From JAWVZU01 sp033722075 (GTDB taxonomy: Bacteria; Pseudomonadota; Gammaproteobacteria; Xanthomonadales; SZUA-38): DNA of 6,778 nt. Below, piece by piece: positions 6,065-6,778 of the stretch. A model generated the notes under the pieces. That model saw only the letters and a list, made by a program, of their open reading frames with translations. It had not been told where the DNA came from and searched no databases. How positions within the stretch are numbered: position 1 is the first letter of the stretch; the number at the start of each line of letters is the position of its first letter. Made by a program: the position numbers and the translations under genes. The stretch covers positions 1 to 6,778 of the forward strand of contig JAWVZU010000218.1 in assembly GCA_033722075.1 (NCBI GenBank). The letters are read 5' to 3'.

Positions 6065-6778
6065 ATGCTCAGAAGGATCGGAAGAGTGCTAGTGGCAGCT
6101 GTCCTGGCGGGGTCGCTTGCCGGATGCAGCGGCCTCCAGGTACTCAATGCCCTGACGCCGGACCAGGGCAGCGACCGGATCGATGGGATTCCGTACGGTG
6201 AGCATCCGCGGCAGCGCCTGGACATCTACCTGACCCGCACGCGGCCTGCAAAGGGTACGCTCGTGTTCTTCTACGGTGGCGGCTGGGAAGACGGCAGCCG
6301 AGGGGATTACCGCTTCGTCGCCAATGCCTTCGTGCGCGACGGTTATGATGTGGTGATTCCCGACTACCGGATCTACCCGGAGGTCCGCTTCCCGGTGTTC
6401 GTCGAGGACGCTGCGAAGGCCCTTGGCTGGATTCATCGTGAAGGGGCCGATGCCGGTTTGCAGGACGGACCAATCTGGCTCGCGGGGCACTCGGCCGGTG
6501 CCCATATCGCGGCCATGCTCCATTTCGACGAGCGTTACCTGCGACGGGAGAATTTTCCGGCCAGTCGCCTCGTCGGCTTCATGGGCTTGTCGGGCGCCTA
6601 CGATTTTCTTCCCCTGTCGAGTGAGCGCCTCAAGGCCATCTTTTCGCCGCCCGAGGTCCGCCCGGCGTCCCAACCGGTGAACTTCGTGGACGGAAGTGAA
6701 CCGCCGACGCTGCTGATTCACGGCACGGATGACGATGTGGCCTGGCCGCGGAACACCCGTCGCCTGGCCGCCCGCATC
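6065..6778 (+). CDS. Lipoprotein alpha/beta-hydrolase, esterase/lipase type, 3' end missing
   Basis: This is a predicted membrane-anchored carboxylesterase-like hydrolase. The frame is open to the last base. The ATG at 6065 (MLRRIGRVLV) has GGGA six bases upstream; the ATG at 6059 would add only Met-Ala. A lipobox LAGC puts the lipidated cysteine at residue 21, with Ser after it, so outer-membrane sorting is likely. The hydrolase core begins with YGEHPRQRLDIYL. The oxyanion-hole loop is FFYGGGW (residues 68-74), followed by VVIPDYRIYPEVRFP, the nucleophile Ser143 in GHSAGAH, LSGAYDFLPL, and the probable catalytic Asp223 in HGTDDDV. The catalytic His should lie a few dozen residues further, outside the window. 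This matches the BD-FAE/acetyl-esterase-like group of bacterial hydrolases; the natural ester is unknown. It follows the gluzincin gene by 86 bases on the same strand without an obvious terminator, so co-transcription is possible. Confidence 0.88.
   Translation, partial: MLRRIGRVLVAAVLAGSLAGCSGLQVLNALTPDQGSDRIDGIPYGEHPRQRLDIYLTRTRPAKGTLVFFYGGGWEDGSRGDYRFVANAFVRDGYDVVIPDYRIYPEVRFPVFVEDAAKALGWIHREGADAGLQDGPIWLAGHSAGAHIAAMLHFDERYLRRENFPASRLVGFMGLSGAYDFLPLSSERLKAIFSPPEVRPASQPVNFVDGSEPPTLLIHGTDDDVAWPRNTRRLAARI

Noticed and set aside
6089..6721. Minus-strand open frame of about 210 codons at the right end
   Set aside because: The plus strand encodes a lipoprotein alpha/beta-hydrolase with lipobox, GHSAGAH and HGTDDDV; the antisense product shows nothing recognisable.

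Overview
The window is GC-rich, densely coding DNA with third-codon-position G/C bias. It looks chromosomal and most like a gammaproteobacterium of the Xanthomonadales/Wenzhouxiangella type. That placement is inferred from the style of the proteins (HELxHGLG secreted proteases carrying paired C-terminal beta domains, lipoprotein esterases of the FFYGGxW type) and from a CCCCTCACCCC...GGGGTGAGG palindromic repeat of the kind scattered through such genomes. I see no rRNA, tRNA, CRISPR array, transposase, integrase or phage gene.

Left block (1-2936, + strand): three genes joined by two 4-bp ATGA stop/start overlaps. They are the 3' part of a free methionine-(R)-sulfoxide reductase (GAF fold, all three conserved cysteines present), a small unrecognised protein with a possible export signal, and a 750-residue secreted zinc metalloprotease. 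The protease has a signal peptide, a PPC-like N-terminal beta domain, a HELSHGLGY zinc site with a distant candidate third ligand and Met-turn, and two related C-terminal beta domains.

Middle (2937-3106): a compound palindromic repeat fills the gap between two convergent genes. Outer arms match at 21 of 23 positions, and several hairpins lie between them. Next comes a minus-strand M17 (leucyl aminopeptidase family) gene, 3107-4456, with all seven metal-binding and catalytic residues at the canonical spacing.

Right block (4457-6778): a divergent intergenic region of about 115 bp separates the aminopeptidase from a plus-strand exported gluzincin (Peptidase MA/M61-like, HEFSH...WLAEG). After 86 bp comes a lipoprotein alpha/beta-hydrolase (esterase type) cut off by the window end.

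Taken together the window encodes hydrolysis: two unrelated secreted zinc proteases, one cytosolic aminopeptidase that could finish imported peptides, and one membrane-anchored esterase. They lie in at least three transcription units, so a joint pathway is an inference from proximity only. I found no convincing undescribed defence or mobile system. The points most worth a second look are the split metzincin-like zinc site, the coupled orphan small gene, the duplicated C-terminal beta domain and the compound palindrome.
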